Assembly (NCBI GenBank): GCA_013407085.1
Contig: JACCGJ010001689.1
Span: 1-64,000, forward strand
Origin: Atriophallophorus winterbourni
Lineage: Eukaryota; Platyhelminthes; Trematoda; Plagiorchiida; Microphallidae
Direction of reading: 5' to 3'
Length of the DNA: 64,000 nt
Both the position numbers and the translations under genes were made by a program. Shown piece by piece: positions 1-28,047 of the stretch. The notes below the pieces were generated by a model. That model was not told where the DNA came from and ran no database searches. It saw only the letters and a list, made by a program, of their open reading frames with translations. Positions within the stretch are counted from its first letter, which is position 1. Each line of letters opens with the position of its first letter.

Positions 1-490
1 ATGACTCGGCTTCCATGAAGATTCTTGGGAATTTGGTTACAAAGCGGCGTCCCCCCACCACTCGGCGTTTGTTCGAGTCAGCTTCTCTAGCCTTTGCACA
101 ACCAAGTGCGACCTGCAAGGCAGCAGGGAGTTGCCAGAAAGAGGTGGTGTGCACCAACTAACCGTCTACCAGACTGTTCCAGGTTTTCCTCATGGTTTTC
201 TCCCGAAGCCTTTTGCGCGATCGGGTATCCCGCAAGGCAGCGGGGGTTTAAAATCAGGTTTTCCTTCCCTTAGATGAAATGTCCTCCCAAGCTAACGAGC
301 CGCATCTGCCCGAAGCAAACTGTTTTTCAGGCGCCAGTCACTCGCCTTCGCCCCTTCTCCTGTTGGTAGAAGCAGTTCCGCCGGGCTCGGGGAGCCAGTC
401 GTGCAGGCCAAAAGCTGGACTTGGTTGTCAGAGGATATTTGAGGCGCGTGATAGTCTATGGCCAGCTGCGAACTCATTAGATCGTTAAAT
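1..490 (+). repeat. Interspersed repeat family R2, copy 1
   Basis: This copy matches 6300-6640 and 53370-53760 over several hundred bases with scattered substitutions. Shared landmarks include GTTCGAGTCAGCTTCTCTAG, a run reading CAAGGCAGCAGGGAGTTG, and later GGCAGCGGGGGTTTAAAATC. I see no intact coding frame in common between copies; the short ORFs inside are incidental. It could be a non-autonomous element or an untranslated part of a LINE. The copy is cut by the window start. Confidence 0.7.
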
Positions 491-914
491 CCCCTTTATT
501 TGACATTTGGCGACAAATGTGAAAAGCAATTTGTGATCTGGATATTGACCTGACAATACATCGGGTGACACTTCCTCTGCCACTATGCAAATACTAATTC
601 CTAATTTTGTGCAATGGTTTGTGTATCTCTATCACCTATCGATCATACGATCACAAACAGAACAATCCACACCAGGACAACCTTGTCTGGCCCCTGTGTT
701 GAAATTAATTTCGAAAGATTTTTAACCGTAGACGCGAACCGGAGCCGTAGTAGATTTGTAATAGACTCTGATCATGCTAACGAGTTTGATGGGGACCCCA
801 TCAGATAGCATGATATCCCATAAACAATCACTATTTATGGAGTCAAATGCGCGGAAGTCGATTAAACACGCTATCATTTTCCGTAAGCACTGAAAACGAC
901 GCTCCAGCTGTACA
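491..914. other. Unassigned upstream sequence of ECD
   Basis: I recognise no gene or repeat here. It may hold the ECD promoter or an untranslated first exon, but no motif decides this. Confidence 0.3.
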
Positions 915-1045
915 GTGCTTCCTTACTGCGCAGGTATCACTGTGCTAAATTGGCAAAGGTACTGAGCTGCATGTGAAAACACGCTGGAATCTCACTGCCA
1001 GTATCTCTCCTTTCATCTTTCTCGGAGTGGGCAACCTGTAGTTTT
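915..1045 (+). repeat. SINE-like family S1 copy, forward, partial
   Basis: This is the head half of the family: the block around TGCTAAATTGG, TGAGCTGCATG and ACACGCTGGA, followed by GGGCAACCTG. It lacks the tail hairpins. Confidence 0.65.
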
Positions 1046-1251
1046 TGACTGGATTCAAGCTTGTCTTCGCCATCATCATACACAGTGGCTTATAATTCTT
1101 ACATAAGTACGTGCATACATACAGAGTTTTTCTGCTGAATTGTAACTAGAAGATTGAAAAAATCGGTTGGTCTTTGTAATTTAGATTTAATGTTGGAAAA
1201 TATTTCCTACTTCTGACTTAAATTTGCTAACTATATTTTTTTCCTCACTCA

Positions 1252-1276
1252 ATTTTGATAAATTGCCTTTCCAGCA
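1252..1276 (+). promoter_or_regulatory. 3' splice acceptor just before the ECD start codon
   Basis: TTGCCTTTCCAG is followed by CA and then the ATG at 1277. The upstream 40 nt are T-rich. It may be a cis acceptor after an untranslated exon or a spliced-leader acceptor; the sequence does not decide. Confidence 0.6.
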
Positions 1277-17930
<16,654 letters not shown>

Positions 17931-17932
<2 letters not shown>

Positions 17933-17936
17933 ATAA
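17931..17936 (+). terminator. AATAAA poly(A) signal of ECD overlapping the stop codon
   Basis: The TAA stop at 17930-17932 overlaps AATAAA. If used, the 3' UTR is only about 20-30 nt. An alternative signal further on is not obvious. Confidence 0.6.
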
Positions 17937-17944
17937 AAATATAA

Positions 17945-18635
17945 CGCATTTTCTGAGTTCATCAAATTTTGGGAGGTAGGGTAATAGGCTGCTTCCTGTT
18001 GCCCAATAATTTTGAAATGTTCTGTTGCTTATCGAGCGGTAAGTGATGGTTCGACAAACTTAACATACTTTGAGGTACAGTGATTCAACTATGGTTATTA
18101 GCTTTCATATGTTTGGCTGGTGCGTATTGTTGTTGTCGTATTATTGTTTTGCTTTCCCCATGGATCTGCTGAGCGATGAGTATCGCAGGCTCCGAATGCG
18201 GACCCAAGCCTCAGTGAAGCAGTAGGAGTTAATCATTCTCATCATAAACCGTGTTACGCCGGTGTCAAGTAGGGAATAGTTGACTGCCATAATAATTAAT
18301 TCATTAGTGACTGGTAAGCAATCGGTTAATGGCTGCGCTGGGTGACACGGTGCATCTTCAGACAACCACCTCCGCTTGCAAGTTATCTTGAGATTTTGTC
18401 CACGCTGAGGTTTGTCGTTTTGCGAGGCTGTTTACTACGGTTTAGTTGCGTTCACATTACTCTGACTCTCGTTTGTTATCGAGTCTATGGTCACCTTACT
18501 TCTCCCGAATTGAGAATAAAGAGTTTCGCAGTAGTGTGAGCTTGCGTCAGCAACGTCATAGTATAACTGAAGAAGGAGAACGCTTTATTCGAAAATTTTC
18601 GAAATTTCAGCTTTAGGCTAGTTAAAAACAACCAA
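17945..18635. other. Intergenic sequence without recognised features
   Basis: Only short, unconvincing ORFs. No SINE tail or LINE match was noticed. Confidence 0.4.
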
Positions 18636-18639
18636 TTCT

Positions 18640-19560
18640 ATTCAAATTACACATGAAAAGCAAGAAATATACATGATATCGGTGCGATAATTTCGACAGT
18701 TCAATAAGCAGTTCCCTTTGACAAGGGTATCATGAAACAAATAGGTTAAATGACCTCCGTTATGAAAACGTTCTAGAAGGCAGTATGACATGTTTTGATC
18801 GAGTCTTTGCAGAAGCTTGACTCTTAAAAAGATCCTCATGCCGTGGATGGAAAATATCATTGGGAATATTATTTATGAGCCAATCGCAAGAGGAAAAGTG
18901 TTGCTTAAGGATTTTTCAAGTATATCCCCATAAGAAGTCGATGCAACGTTTGAGCAACACAAAGTCGTTTGAAAGAAGTGCGGCTAAAATAGCTGGTGAG
19001 CAGTACGGAATATGTGGTAATATACCAGAGTATATGAAGTGAGAAATTAGCTTAGACGCCGAGAGAAAGCCTACGAACTTTAGTAAGTAGAGTGTTTAGA
19101 TGATGAGTCCAAGTAAGGATGTCGGATATGGTGACGCGTAGATACTTTCCCTCTAGTCAGGTCCATGAATTTAATTCTAGATGTCGTAAGCTTAGTGCGA
19201 ATTGCTTCGCGATGTTCGCCATGCAGATTAGTGAACACAAGTTCAGTACCAAGATATTCATTTGCATGCATTTCCATCACCGCACGACCGGTTTCGTGCT
19301 GTTTTCACTCAGCAGGTAGGGACAGTAAGATCAGGATCCGCATGCGCTTTTACAGGATTTAAAGATAAGCATCTCTCTTCTGACCATGTAGTTATTTCAT
19401 CTAAAGCAGAAGAGTCGCAGCAAATGACTACATCATCTACGTATTTCAAAGTGAAAGTTGAGGGCGGGTATGGAAGTGCAGCTAGGTATGCTGAAAAGAA
19501 GCAAGGAGATAAAATTGCTCATTGGATAACCCCTTTCTCACTCGGGCGTGTAGCCTGTTG
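18640..19560 (-). mobile_element. CR1/Jockey-like LINE reverse-transcriptase fragment, interrupted
   Basis: On the minus strand, translation in shifting frames gives an RT palm motif (KYVDDVVICC, near 19440) followed by SLNPVK. After an interruption it continues with YLGTELVFTNLH and KYLRVTISDILTWTHHLNTL, then the C-terminal thumb-like region to about 18640. Stop codons and frame changes show it is dead. The interruption at about 19270-19350 is a hammerhead module of family H. A related fragment lies at 43920-44720. Confidence 0.7.
19280..19321 (-). ncRNA. Hammerhead ribozyme-like motif, family H copy 1 (mutated core)
   Basis: Minus strand: stem I CCCTAC, core CTGCTGA (canonical CTGATGA with A6 changed), stem II GTGA..GCAC, GAAA, palindromic stem III ACCGGT, cleavage-site C, then GTGCGG. 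It is probably inactive because of the core and stem II changes. Confidence 0.65.
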
Positions 19561-20164
19561 ATTTCGACGTATTAAGATCAATCCGAAAAGTATCCACATC
19601 TGTCATGGCTCAAATTTTCGAATTTGTAACAGCCAATCTTTCCGGAAAATTCATTGCCAGAGTTTAGTTTACGGACGAAATCTTCGTACATCATGATAGT
19701 GGAGACTTCATCTGGTAAATGCGTATGCTGTAATTTGATATTCGTTTGCCGATATGGTAGGTCAGCTGACGTGCGGTGTGACCCCGGCTGGATGTACGTG
19801 TTTCTAGTCACCCTATTGTTACTTCAATCCCTATAGTATCTCACTGTGACAAATGAGTAATGGCTTACTGTTTCAATACACCGTGTTTCTGACGAACCAA
19901 GATTCCTGTTTGCAGTCATCAAGTGTAGATAGCAAACAATGGTAAATTAGTGAAACGCTTTCATCTTTGAGACCACTTGTTCTCTGCTCCTGTAACGCCG
20001 ATGATTTTATAGCGAATGTGGCAAGACTGCTCCTTTGCACAGTTGGCACGCTGCTACAGTAATAACCAATGTCCATGTAGTGCAACCGATAACTCGCCAT
20101 ATCGAAACAACTCAGCCCGATTCTCTTTGTTTGGGCTGCTGCTCAGCAATAGAGGTGAAAATAC

Positions 20165-21030
20165 GTATTCAATTCAATTTTAATGGTCCAAAAAGCATAG
20201 CTTTACAAAAAACCACAGAATAATATGGCAACAACGAATAATATAACATGGAAAAATGGGATTAGGTTGCCTGCTGAGCAGTTCAAGAATCAATTAAAAA
20301 TCCAAAGGGCAGACATTGTTTTCGATTGGTGGGATAACAAATGTAGATGCCTGGTGTTAAGATGTATAGTTTTCTTCGATGCACGGGTTTAGGTTCAAAA
20401 AGGCATCAAGGCTTCTCTTGAAAGTTTGCTGTTTTGGTGAGTTTACAACATAATCTGGCAGATTGTTCCAAGTAAAACAAACCCGTACGGCAAAAAATGT
20501 CGTCTGCAGTTGAGTCTCGAGTGAGGGACAGTTAGAGTGAATGTGTGAGCTCTTGTATTATGCGAGCTCCGTAGATCCAATAAGCATTGTAGAGGGTGAT
20601 TTTCGTATTCAAAATATTGTAAACCAGAATCAAATCCCCTCGGAGACGACGACGTGGATAATCAAATAAATTTAGCGTTTTGATTCGCTCATTGTATGGT
20701 TTCCGACTGAGACCGGTTACAAATTTAGTAGCTCGATCATATATTCGTTGCAAAGTCGCAACATCTTTTTTAAGCCATGGCGACCATGCTTGAACTGCAT
20801 ATTCCATCGCGGCTCTGATGTACGTATATATAATGCAGGGAATTGTCTGTTTTAAGAACCTACCGAAAATTCTCTTTAGGAGTGACAATTTCTGTGATGT
20901 TTTACGATAGACGTAGTTGCAGTGGCTCGACATCCCTAGGGTGTTGCTTATTAACACACTCAAGTCCTTTTGTTCCATGGTCCACGAGAGACTGTGTTCC
21001 AAGATGAGGATGTTATTCACACGGGGTTCG
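20165..21030 (-). mobile_element. CR1/Jockey-like LINE 3' part with ATTGA tail
   Basis: A 162-codon open frame (21020-20532) encodes the RT thumb and C-terminal region typical of CR1/Jockey elements: SLLKRIFGRF, YIRAAMEYAVQAWSPW, and RIYDRATKFVTGLSRKPYNE. It is followed by a 3' UTR ending near 20165 in TGAATTGAAT repeats. The same 3' end recurs at 34440-34505. The copy is 5'-truncated and next to a Penelope-like fragment in the same orientation. Confidence 0.8.
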
Positions 21031-21049
21031 TCGAGTTTGTGTAATAAGA

Positions 21050-21560
21050 CGCTTCGTCATCAAGCTAGATGACATCATCAACAAAACTTCTTTTGAAGTA
21101 ACTTGTAATTGGTATTCATTGGTTTTAATTAGTTCCGTTCGCCATCTCTGTCGGTGGTTGGTGAAATTCATATTCTGCATTCTCCATCAAGTTTCCATTG
21201 ATCCATAGGCTGCAGCCAATTGGAGGTTGTGGTTAATTGATGTCTTTGTTGAGTGCCATGCTTCGATCAATTCTCGCACGCGTCGTTTGTTTTCTTTGGC
21301 TAAAATCTTCGCGTTGTCCAAATCGAATTAGTGCCCGAGTTGATCGGCATGTATTAAAATAAATGGCCTTGAGTCGTGTCTTCTTACGGCTATCTGGTGT
21401 TCATGTAGTCTTGCGCTCAACATGCGACCGCTTTGTCCGATGTAGTTTTTCTCGCAATCTCTACATGTAATCTTGTAGATAATATCTGATCGTTCTTCTT
21501 TCACCGTTTTGTCTTTAGTATTTTTTAAGTGATTATGTATTGTTGACGTGGGTTTGTGGG
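21050..21560 (-). mobile_element. Penelope-like element fragment with GIY-YIG endonuclease domain
   Basis: Minus-strand translation of 21530-21180 reads SDIIYKITCRDCEKNYIGQS, then GRMLSARLHEHQIAVRR, and later EAWHSTKTSINHNLQLAAAY. The IYK..C..C...YIGQSGR pattern and the terminal W-S-T-SIN motif are characteristic of the GIY-YIG domain at the C-terminus of Penelope-like retroelements. An in-frame stop inside shows decay. No intact RT domain is attached here; a separate RT fragment occurs at 39800-40500. Confidence 0.8.
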
Positions 21561-22642
21561 CGACTTCTGTTCCAAATGGCCAAAAGACCCGCGTCTGACT
21601 CTGTTTTCATCATCGTTTCTTTGATGGGTACGGTTGAACTTGTTGCGTAGTACGACGCTTCTTGCGGATCCATTCTCCTTTAATAATGTGAACAGGTAAT
21701 CCTCCTCTTCCTGACTTCATAGTTCCCGTGTGCTGCAATGTGTTGCTGTTCTCCTTAATAGAGATCTAACGCAGCTTCCATTACTTACTGAACAATATGC
21801 GGAATCCGATCATGTAAGTTCTATTAAACTCACTCGGAATTCAAAAATTTTGGCGTTTTACGTATGTGTGTAACGCTTTTCATGTCGGATTGTCATGCCC
21901 ATTATTTAACCTCAGGAAGACCAAGTGCGATTTCTGGAGCCTAAGATTTCTTATTATTTGTGCAGTGTACATTCACGCCCGACATCTGCATGCAACGGCA
22001 GCACCCAATTGCTGTCAATCGCCATGCGGACCGTTTAAATAAATATTGTTTGTAATCGTCTCATCAAGATCTATCGAATTATACAATCCTTGCTCTACAG
22101 AAGGATAACACGTTGATTTTTTCCTATTCGGGATAAATTTACTCTTAACATCCACGCGTGCTAAATTTAGCCATTTTCGACGCATATAGTTGAATTAATA
22201 TCCACTCGAAAGAGCTCAACATTCTACATCCTTGGAACATTGTATCTTGATCGTGAAGCTCAGCATCTTCGATATCATATTTGTTTAGCTTTGCAAACCT
22301 GACCCTAACTTGTCCACGCATCAAGCTCATCTCATCGAAAATCAGCGATCGATATTACATTGGGTACACGAAGTATTGTCTCGTTAACCCAGACACACAA
22401 ACACACGACAAAAGGGTAAAAGCTGTACGAAAGGACTAACTGCGAAAGCACGTGTTGTGACCTGTCTGCTCTGGCAAAATCCGTGCTAGCTGCGATACGA
22501 CTGATGAAGGAAGCGATAAATATAATGAAAGACAAAGTTATAGGCGATTTTTGGAGAATATGTTGTTTATGTTTGTGACTACCCATCCGTACCAAACCCA
22601 TCGAAATATTCACAATGTTGATCACGACGGTTCATAATGGAA

Positions 22643-22687
22643 GCACTGGACTCGAGTTTCGCTCTTATTTAAGCTCATCAGCTGTGC
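22643..22687 (-). ncRNA. Hammerhead ribozyme motif with intact core (SINE-like type)
   Basis: Minus strand in order: stem I GCACAG, core CTGATGA, stem II GCTT-loop-GAGC, GAAA, palindromic stem III ACTCGAGT, cleavage-site C, then stem I CAGTGC. Stem I has one A-A mismatch. All conserved core residues are present, so it could self-cleave after the C at 22649. It lies just downstream of a tRNA-like sequence, as in hammerhead SINE-like elements of schistosomes. Confidence 0.8.
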
Positions 22688-22697
22688 ATATCCTTCG

Positions 22698-22771
22698 CTT
22701 CGCGTGGGGTTCGAACCCCCGACCATCACAATTGTAGTCCAGCGCGTTACGACCTGGGCTACGGTCCACCC
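22698..22771 (-). other. tRNA-like sequence (pol III promoter-like), probable SINE head
   Basis: A 74-nt stretch with box A-like TAGCCCAGGTCG and a perfect box B GGTTCGAACCC. The T-arm CGGGGGTTCGAACCCC folds well, but the D arm is imperfect and no convincing anticodon stem forms, so it is a tRNA-derived sequence rather than a tRNA gene. Confidence 0.7.
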
Positions 22772-22904
22772 TTTGACCGATCGCAATTAAGCGTTTATGA
22801 ATCTTTCTCCAGACTGGCACATTTGAGTACCCTTTGTTTGCCCGATCAGTCCAGAAGGAGCCAGCAATATCTGTTGTGGTCGCAGTCAACATGAGTGTGG
22901 GCTA

Positions 22905-22995
22905 ATATGCTTGAACCATAATCCTACTGTCCCTAACTAATGAGTGCAGACAGCACGAAATCGATCGCGGGGTGTGTGAGATGGAAATACATGCA
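22905..22995 (+). repeat. Hammerhead module, family H copy 2
   Basis: ATCCTACTGTCCCTAA upstream and GATGGAAATACATGCAAATA downstream match the other family H copies. The ribozyme lies at 22931-22972: core CTAATGA (G5 changed to A), stem II GTGC/GCAC perfect, GAAA, palindromic stem III ATCGAT, then C and GCGGGG. Stem III differs from copy 1 yet stays self-complementary. The G5 change should abolish cleavage. Confidence 0.7.
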
Positions 22996-22999
22996 AATA

Positions 23000-24240
23000 A
23001 GCTTTTTTGTAAGTTAATACTTATTGTTCTGTTTTGGCGTTACTCGGATTGGCACAGTAACATTCTCTTGAATTGGATGACAACATTAGCTAGACTTCCG
23101 GCAAATCGTACGATTGTCGGCATTCGACGACCTCGTATCGTAAACAATGTCTGTTTCATTTATATGTTGTATCTGATTGGAATTTTGTTTGCTTAGCTGA
23201 GAATCCATTGTGCATATGTTTCTCGGTTGTTTATATGCAAAGACCACAATTTAAAATCGTCTCTGCGGCCGTCAGCTTAAACCATCCGTCAATGTTCATA
23301 CCATTAGTAAGTTGAATACAATCTATTCTTATACCGAATATTAGTGGAAATGGCATTAGTAATTCGCTTTATGCATATAACTTCGATGCCTGGTAAATGC
23401 ATATAGTAGTTAATCGATGCTTCCTAAACTCACAACAAAATTCTGTAAATTGTAAAGGGAAGCCACATATATGACTTGACTGCTTTTCCTCTGTGACGTC
23501 TGTCAAGCCGTATTCAAGCAAATCTCGTTTATTTATTCAAGGTAATCTCGTCTTGGCGCCAAAAACAAATCCAATGAGTTTAACCATGGGTACACACACA
23601 ATTTGTATCATCATATTCTTTGCCCTGTGTAGTTGAAACAATTAACCCACATTACTGTAAAAACATGAATGAAGAAAATATTGAAAATTTAAAACCGTTT
23701 ATGAAAATAAGCTTTGTAGCGAGATAGGCTCCACATCGGTTTGAATGAACCAAATTTTTGAAATGAAAAATGACACCCTCAGAGATCATATTGTAGGGGT
23801 GTGTGATTAGAGGAAATTACATCAAGTCAGTCAAGGCCGAATCATATTCCCTGTCCGTTAACTTCTTTCCACAGGCTTCGGCTACACTCGATCCATCATG
23901 AAACCTTTCCTCCCCACGTTTCACACACACACACACACACACTTGAGGTCACCTTTCCATCGCTAATCATGTTCACCCACGAATCCTACCACACAACAGA
24001 TTGTCAATTGGTCAATCGATTTTTCACGCACATAACAAAAAACAAATCCCCACACATTCGTCTTATATAGAGAAACCATCTAATCGCAACTCTGATCTCA
24101 GAATGTCTGTCCCGGTGGTCACTTCGATTTGATTTGTCAGTCGATTTCGTGCCAACCGTTTCACTTCAAGCCCTCACTACTTTAGGCTCATTTGACCAAC
24201 CTTGATGAATTGCAGATCGTGCGATAGCGGCTGACGTTTT
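23000..24240. other. Intergenic sequence, only a short (CA)n noted
   Basis: A CACACA run is at about 23921-23942. No coding or repeat match recognised otherwise. Confidence 0.4.
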
Positions 24241-24245
24241 CCATA

Positions 24246-24340
24246 TACAGTATTTTTCGGACTATAAGGCGCACATAAAACACTAATTTTTACGAAAAAT
24301 CGGCAGTGAGCCTTATATTCCGGTGCGCCTTATGTATGAA
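24246..24340. mobile_element. MITE-like DNA transposon end
   Basis: CAGTATTTTTCGGACTATAA followed by GGCGCACATAAAA is a terminal sequence I associate with widespread small DNA transposons. An inverted partner GGTGCGCCTTATG lies 45 bp further. I could not find the opposite terminal repeat, so this is probably a truncated copy. Confidence 0.4.
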
Positions 24341-24344
24341 TGGT

Positions 24345-25428
24345 GTATGTTCACAGTGTGAACTCGTAATTTTGAGAATGTTGTCGCTCGAAACTTTATC
24401 GCCGAAACCTTCCAAAACCCGAATTATTGCATGCTCTTGTGTTGTGCTGGACGATGATGTTTCGCATATCCCTCTATTAGCTCTCGTCGCTAATTTACAT
24501 CAACCATCCACAATATGATTTTTTGGGGGGCTGGGCATATTGCAGTGGGCTTCGACTTGCTATATCATTGGAATCGTAATATCCATCATTTAATAGTTGA
24601 ATGCGGATTACGTGGTGTTATTGTTAAATTCCAACTCCTGGTTACATTTAATTGCCTTTACTAAGCAATCACAAAGTTGTCATTGAAATCCTTGAATAGA
24701 ATGAGACAGATTTTGGTAAGTAGCAGAATATTTGTGATCTAAAATATTAATGTTACCTGAGTGGTATTAACTTACTCGTGAACAGAAATATCATAGTAGA
24801 AAAAGACAGCTTAAAACAATTAATCTTCGGGAAATGCAATAAAGGTAACCGCAAAATCTACGTTTCGAAGGATATTGGTCCGAATTTTACATGAAACTTT
24901 CTCTAAATTCATCGTTGAGGCTTTATAATAAGCATATGATTGAAGCCTAAAATACATATCATAATCGGGATAGCGGTGTAATTCGTTTTCAGATCATTGA
25001 GACAAAATTTAAATCATTCCACACGTAATCCTCAAACTTGAACGTTAAGCATGGTTAAACTTGTTGAGTGTGCAAAATCTTCTGGGAGCAAATATCCAAA
25101 AGAAAATGAACATGCTTAATAGAAATACCCGCGGAAGTCCGTTGTGGAGTCATGGAATGACTATATCGAACAGTTAATTTGGTACTATCAGAGAAGGAAT
25201 TCCAATGGATCATCAATGAGATTTTGTATATGTGTTTGATTCCGTGAAAGACTACGTTGGAGAAAATGTTTATCAGTTGGTTTACCAGACTATAGATGCA
25301 TGCAGCAGCTGTACGAAAACACTTGTTTTAATGGAACGAGACTGAAATAATCTCCAATCATTATATTTGAATCAATAAACAATATTTGAAGCATGCGCTC
25401 AATATTAACATCTATAAATCAAAATCCT
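24345..25428. other. Intergenic sequence without recognised features
   Basis: No convincing ORF, repeat or RNA structure found before the assembly gap. Confidence 0.35.
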
Positions 25429-26428
25429 NNNNNNNNNNNNNNNNNNNNNNNNNNNNNNNNNNNNNNNNNNNNNNNNNNNNNNNNNNNNNNNNNNNNNNNN
25501 NNNNNNNNNNNNNNNNNNNNNNNNNNNNNNNNNNNNNNNNNNNNNNNNNNNNNNNNNNNNNNNNNNNNNNNNNNNNNNNNNNNNNNNNNNNNNNNNNNNN
25601 NNNNNNNNNNNNNNNNNNNNNNNNNNNNNNNNNNNNNNNNNNNNNNNNNNNNNNNNNNNNNNNNNNNNNNNNNNNNNNNNNNNNNNNNNNNNNNNNNNNN
25701 NNNNNNNNNNNNNNNNNNNNNNNNNNNNNNNNNNNNNNNNNNNNNNNNNNNNNNNNNNNNNNNNNNNNNNNNNNNNNNNNNNNNNNNNNNNNNNNNNNNN
25801 NNNNNNNNNNNNNNNNNNNNNNNNNNNNNNNNNNNNNNNNNNNNNNNNNNNNNNNNNNNNNNNNNNNNNNNNNNNNNNNNNNNNNNNNNNNNNNNNNNNN
25901 NNNNNNNNNNNNNNNNNNNNNNNNNNNNNNNNNNNNNNNNNNNNNNNNNNNNNNNNNNNNNNNNNNNNNNNNNNNNNNNNNNNNNNNNNNNNNNNNNNNN
26001 NNNNNNNNNNNNNNNNNNNNNNNNNNNNNNNNNNNNNNNNNNNNNNNNNNNNNNNNNNNNNNNNNNNNNNNNNNNNNNNNNNNNNNNNNNNNNNNNNNNN
26101 NNNNNNNNNNNNNNNNNNNNNNNNNNNNNNNNNNNNNNNNNNNNNNNNNNNNNNNNNNNNNNNNNNNNNNNNNNNNNNNNNNNNNNNNNNNNNNNNNNNN
26201 NNNNNNNNNNNNNNNNNNNNNNNNNNNNNNNNNNNNNNNNNNNNNNNNNNNNNNNNNNNNNNNNNNNNNNNNNNNNNNNNNNNNNNNNNNNNNNNNNNNN
26301 NNNNNNNNNNNNNNNNNNNNNNNNNNNNNNNNNNNNNNNNNNNNNNNNNNNNNNNNNNNNNNNNNNNNNNNNNNNNNNNNNNNNNNNNNNNNNNNNNNNN
26401 NNNNNNNNNNNNNNNNNNNNNNNNNNNN
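25429..26428. other. Assembly gap (1000 N)
   Basis: Exactly 1000 N; the round number suggests a placeholder of unknown real size. ORFs spanning it are artefacts. Confidence 0.99.
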
Positions 26429-26465
26429 AGCATGAAACCGGTTGTGGTGTGTGTGTGTGTGTGGA
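26429..26465 (+). ncRNA. 3' part of a hammerhead motif cut by the gap (family H)
   Basis: Immediately after the gap the sequence reads AGCAT, GAAA, CCGGT, T, GTGG, then a GTGTGTG run. It parallels copy 1 (GCAC, GAAA, CCGGT, C, GTGCGG). The CTGATGA half would lie inside the gap. Confidence 0.5.
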
Positions 26466-26469
26466 CACA

Positions 26470-27415
26470 TGTCATTGAGCGAGTTGGTCGTGCCAACCTT
26501 ATTCAAAAGTGGCTTACAAATTCCTACCTAGTGTACCTTCATATTAGTTTGTTATTTTAAAATTATATTTCCATCTTAGAGCATTAATCATTACCTTTAA
26601 ACGCTCCATGCAATGTTGGCTCAAGACGGAATATATACATGGGATAGAGTTAGTTTCGAGATTTTTTAAAGATTCAAGCTTTACGGCAGTAATTTAAATA
26701 GCCGTGAAACACTATATAATCTAATAAAAGCAATTCAATAACTCAGAGTTTTAAATTACCATCAAGGCTATTAAGGAGAAGTGTGTATACTACGTCCACT
26801 TATCCAATGATGCGAGATATATTGGTGAAAAATTTCTGTACAATATCACTGTGAGAGTCATCAATAACTAGATGTCAACACAGGGCTAGTTCACATAATA
26901 GCTTTCGACGCAGACAGTTTCTGATGGTGAATTCCATCCGGGTAAACAGACCCGGACTACGAAAATGTTCAGTGACAGTTTGTGTGAAAATGTGGCTTTT
27001 ACATAATGAGCTTATGCTTTAGCAGACTAGAAATAAGTTTAGATAGGTTATTCCGTTTATGGGATACCGCACGCATTTTACGTAGGTGGTGATTAGATCA
27101 CTTCAAATTTGCCGACCTACGAGGCTGCTCGTGTCAAGTCTATGCATAAAAGTTGGAAGGAATAACGAATTAATGGTTTAGAAAATTGTACAATTGGGAG
27201 CCCGGTTGTAATTGTGGATGGAATCTATGCGATTAACTTCAGAAACACTAATCGATTTCTTGAAAAACAATCATCACAGTATATAGCATACATCAAGATA
27301 CTACACATCAAATTGTTCGTTCCGTCATTGCACTACTTTGATCACGGTTCATCCGTGTGCTTCACTGATATTAATCTCTGTAATAAAACAATCTGATAGT
27401 TAAAAATAATACCAA
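26470..27415. other. Intergenic sequence without recognised features
   Basis: AT-rich. No convincing coding frame or repeat identified. Confidence 0.35.
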
Positions 27416-27419
27416 ATAT

Positions 27420-27712
27420 TCTGTTAGCGTTGCGTTACGATCTTTTATTTTGAATAATATTGTCTGGAACCGAGTTCACCGAAAACCCTTAGTGCTTTCG
27501 TTTTACACACCCACTTGGAAAAATCAAATTTGCCCAAACATATATTTCCGACCGACGTTTCCCACTCCATGTCAAATTTGAATTACTTTCACTCCTCCTT
27601 TGAGCCACATGAATACAAATACGAAAATACGATTTGTTCAAATATTATACGCATATCCTCTGGTATCGTTTTTCATTTTTATAACCATAAATCTTGAATC
27701 TTGAATCTTCAG
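27420..27712 (+). repeat. Probable LINE 3' end with AATCTTG repeats
   Basis: Ends in ATAAATCTTGAATCTTGAAT, the short tandem 3' tail typical of CR1-like LINEs. The preceding 250 bp are open in one frame but not clearly assignable. Confidence 0.45.
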
Positions 27713-28047
27713 TTTGCATGAGCCAAACCTTACTCATCCAAGTGATTCTTTTTGGACAAGCGAGTGAAATAACGAATTTAAAAAGCACTTTTATTCAGCT
27801 TCCCAAAACCTGTACTGTTCAACATATACAACGCAATTTACTCGATCAAATACCAAGGTAATGTGGATTTGTGATTCAGTTCGTCGTCTTATTGCCGACA
27901 GTCTGAACGCTATTGGACCATTTTTACTCGCTGTTGACTGTGTAGCGATAGGATTGAACGATCCATCCAGGATCGTCGAATTCACACTAATTCTGAAATT
28001 GCAATCTTGCCCCCCATTTAGTGGTGGCTGATTGTTAATCTTGGGTG

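Noticed and set aside
22698..22771. A functional tRNA gene
   Set aside because: Boxes A and B and the T arm are good, but the anticodon stem and D arm do not pair well; treated as a tRNA-derived SINE head.
25386..26506. Five very long ORFs of 349-364 codons in several frames
   Set aside because: They consist of translated N characters across the assembly gap.
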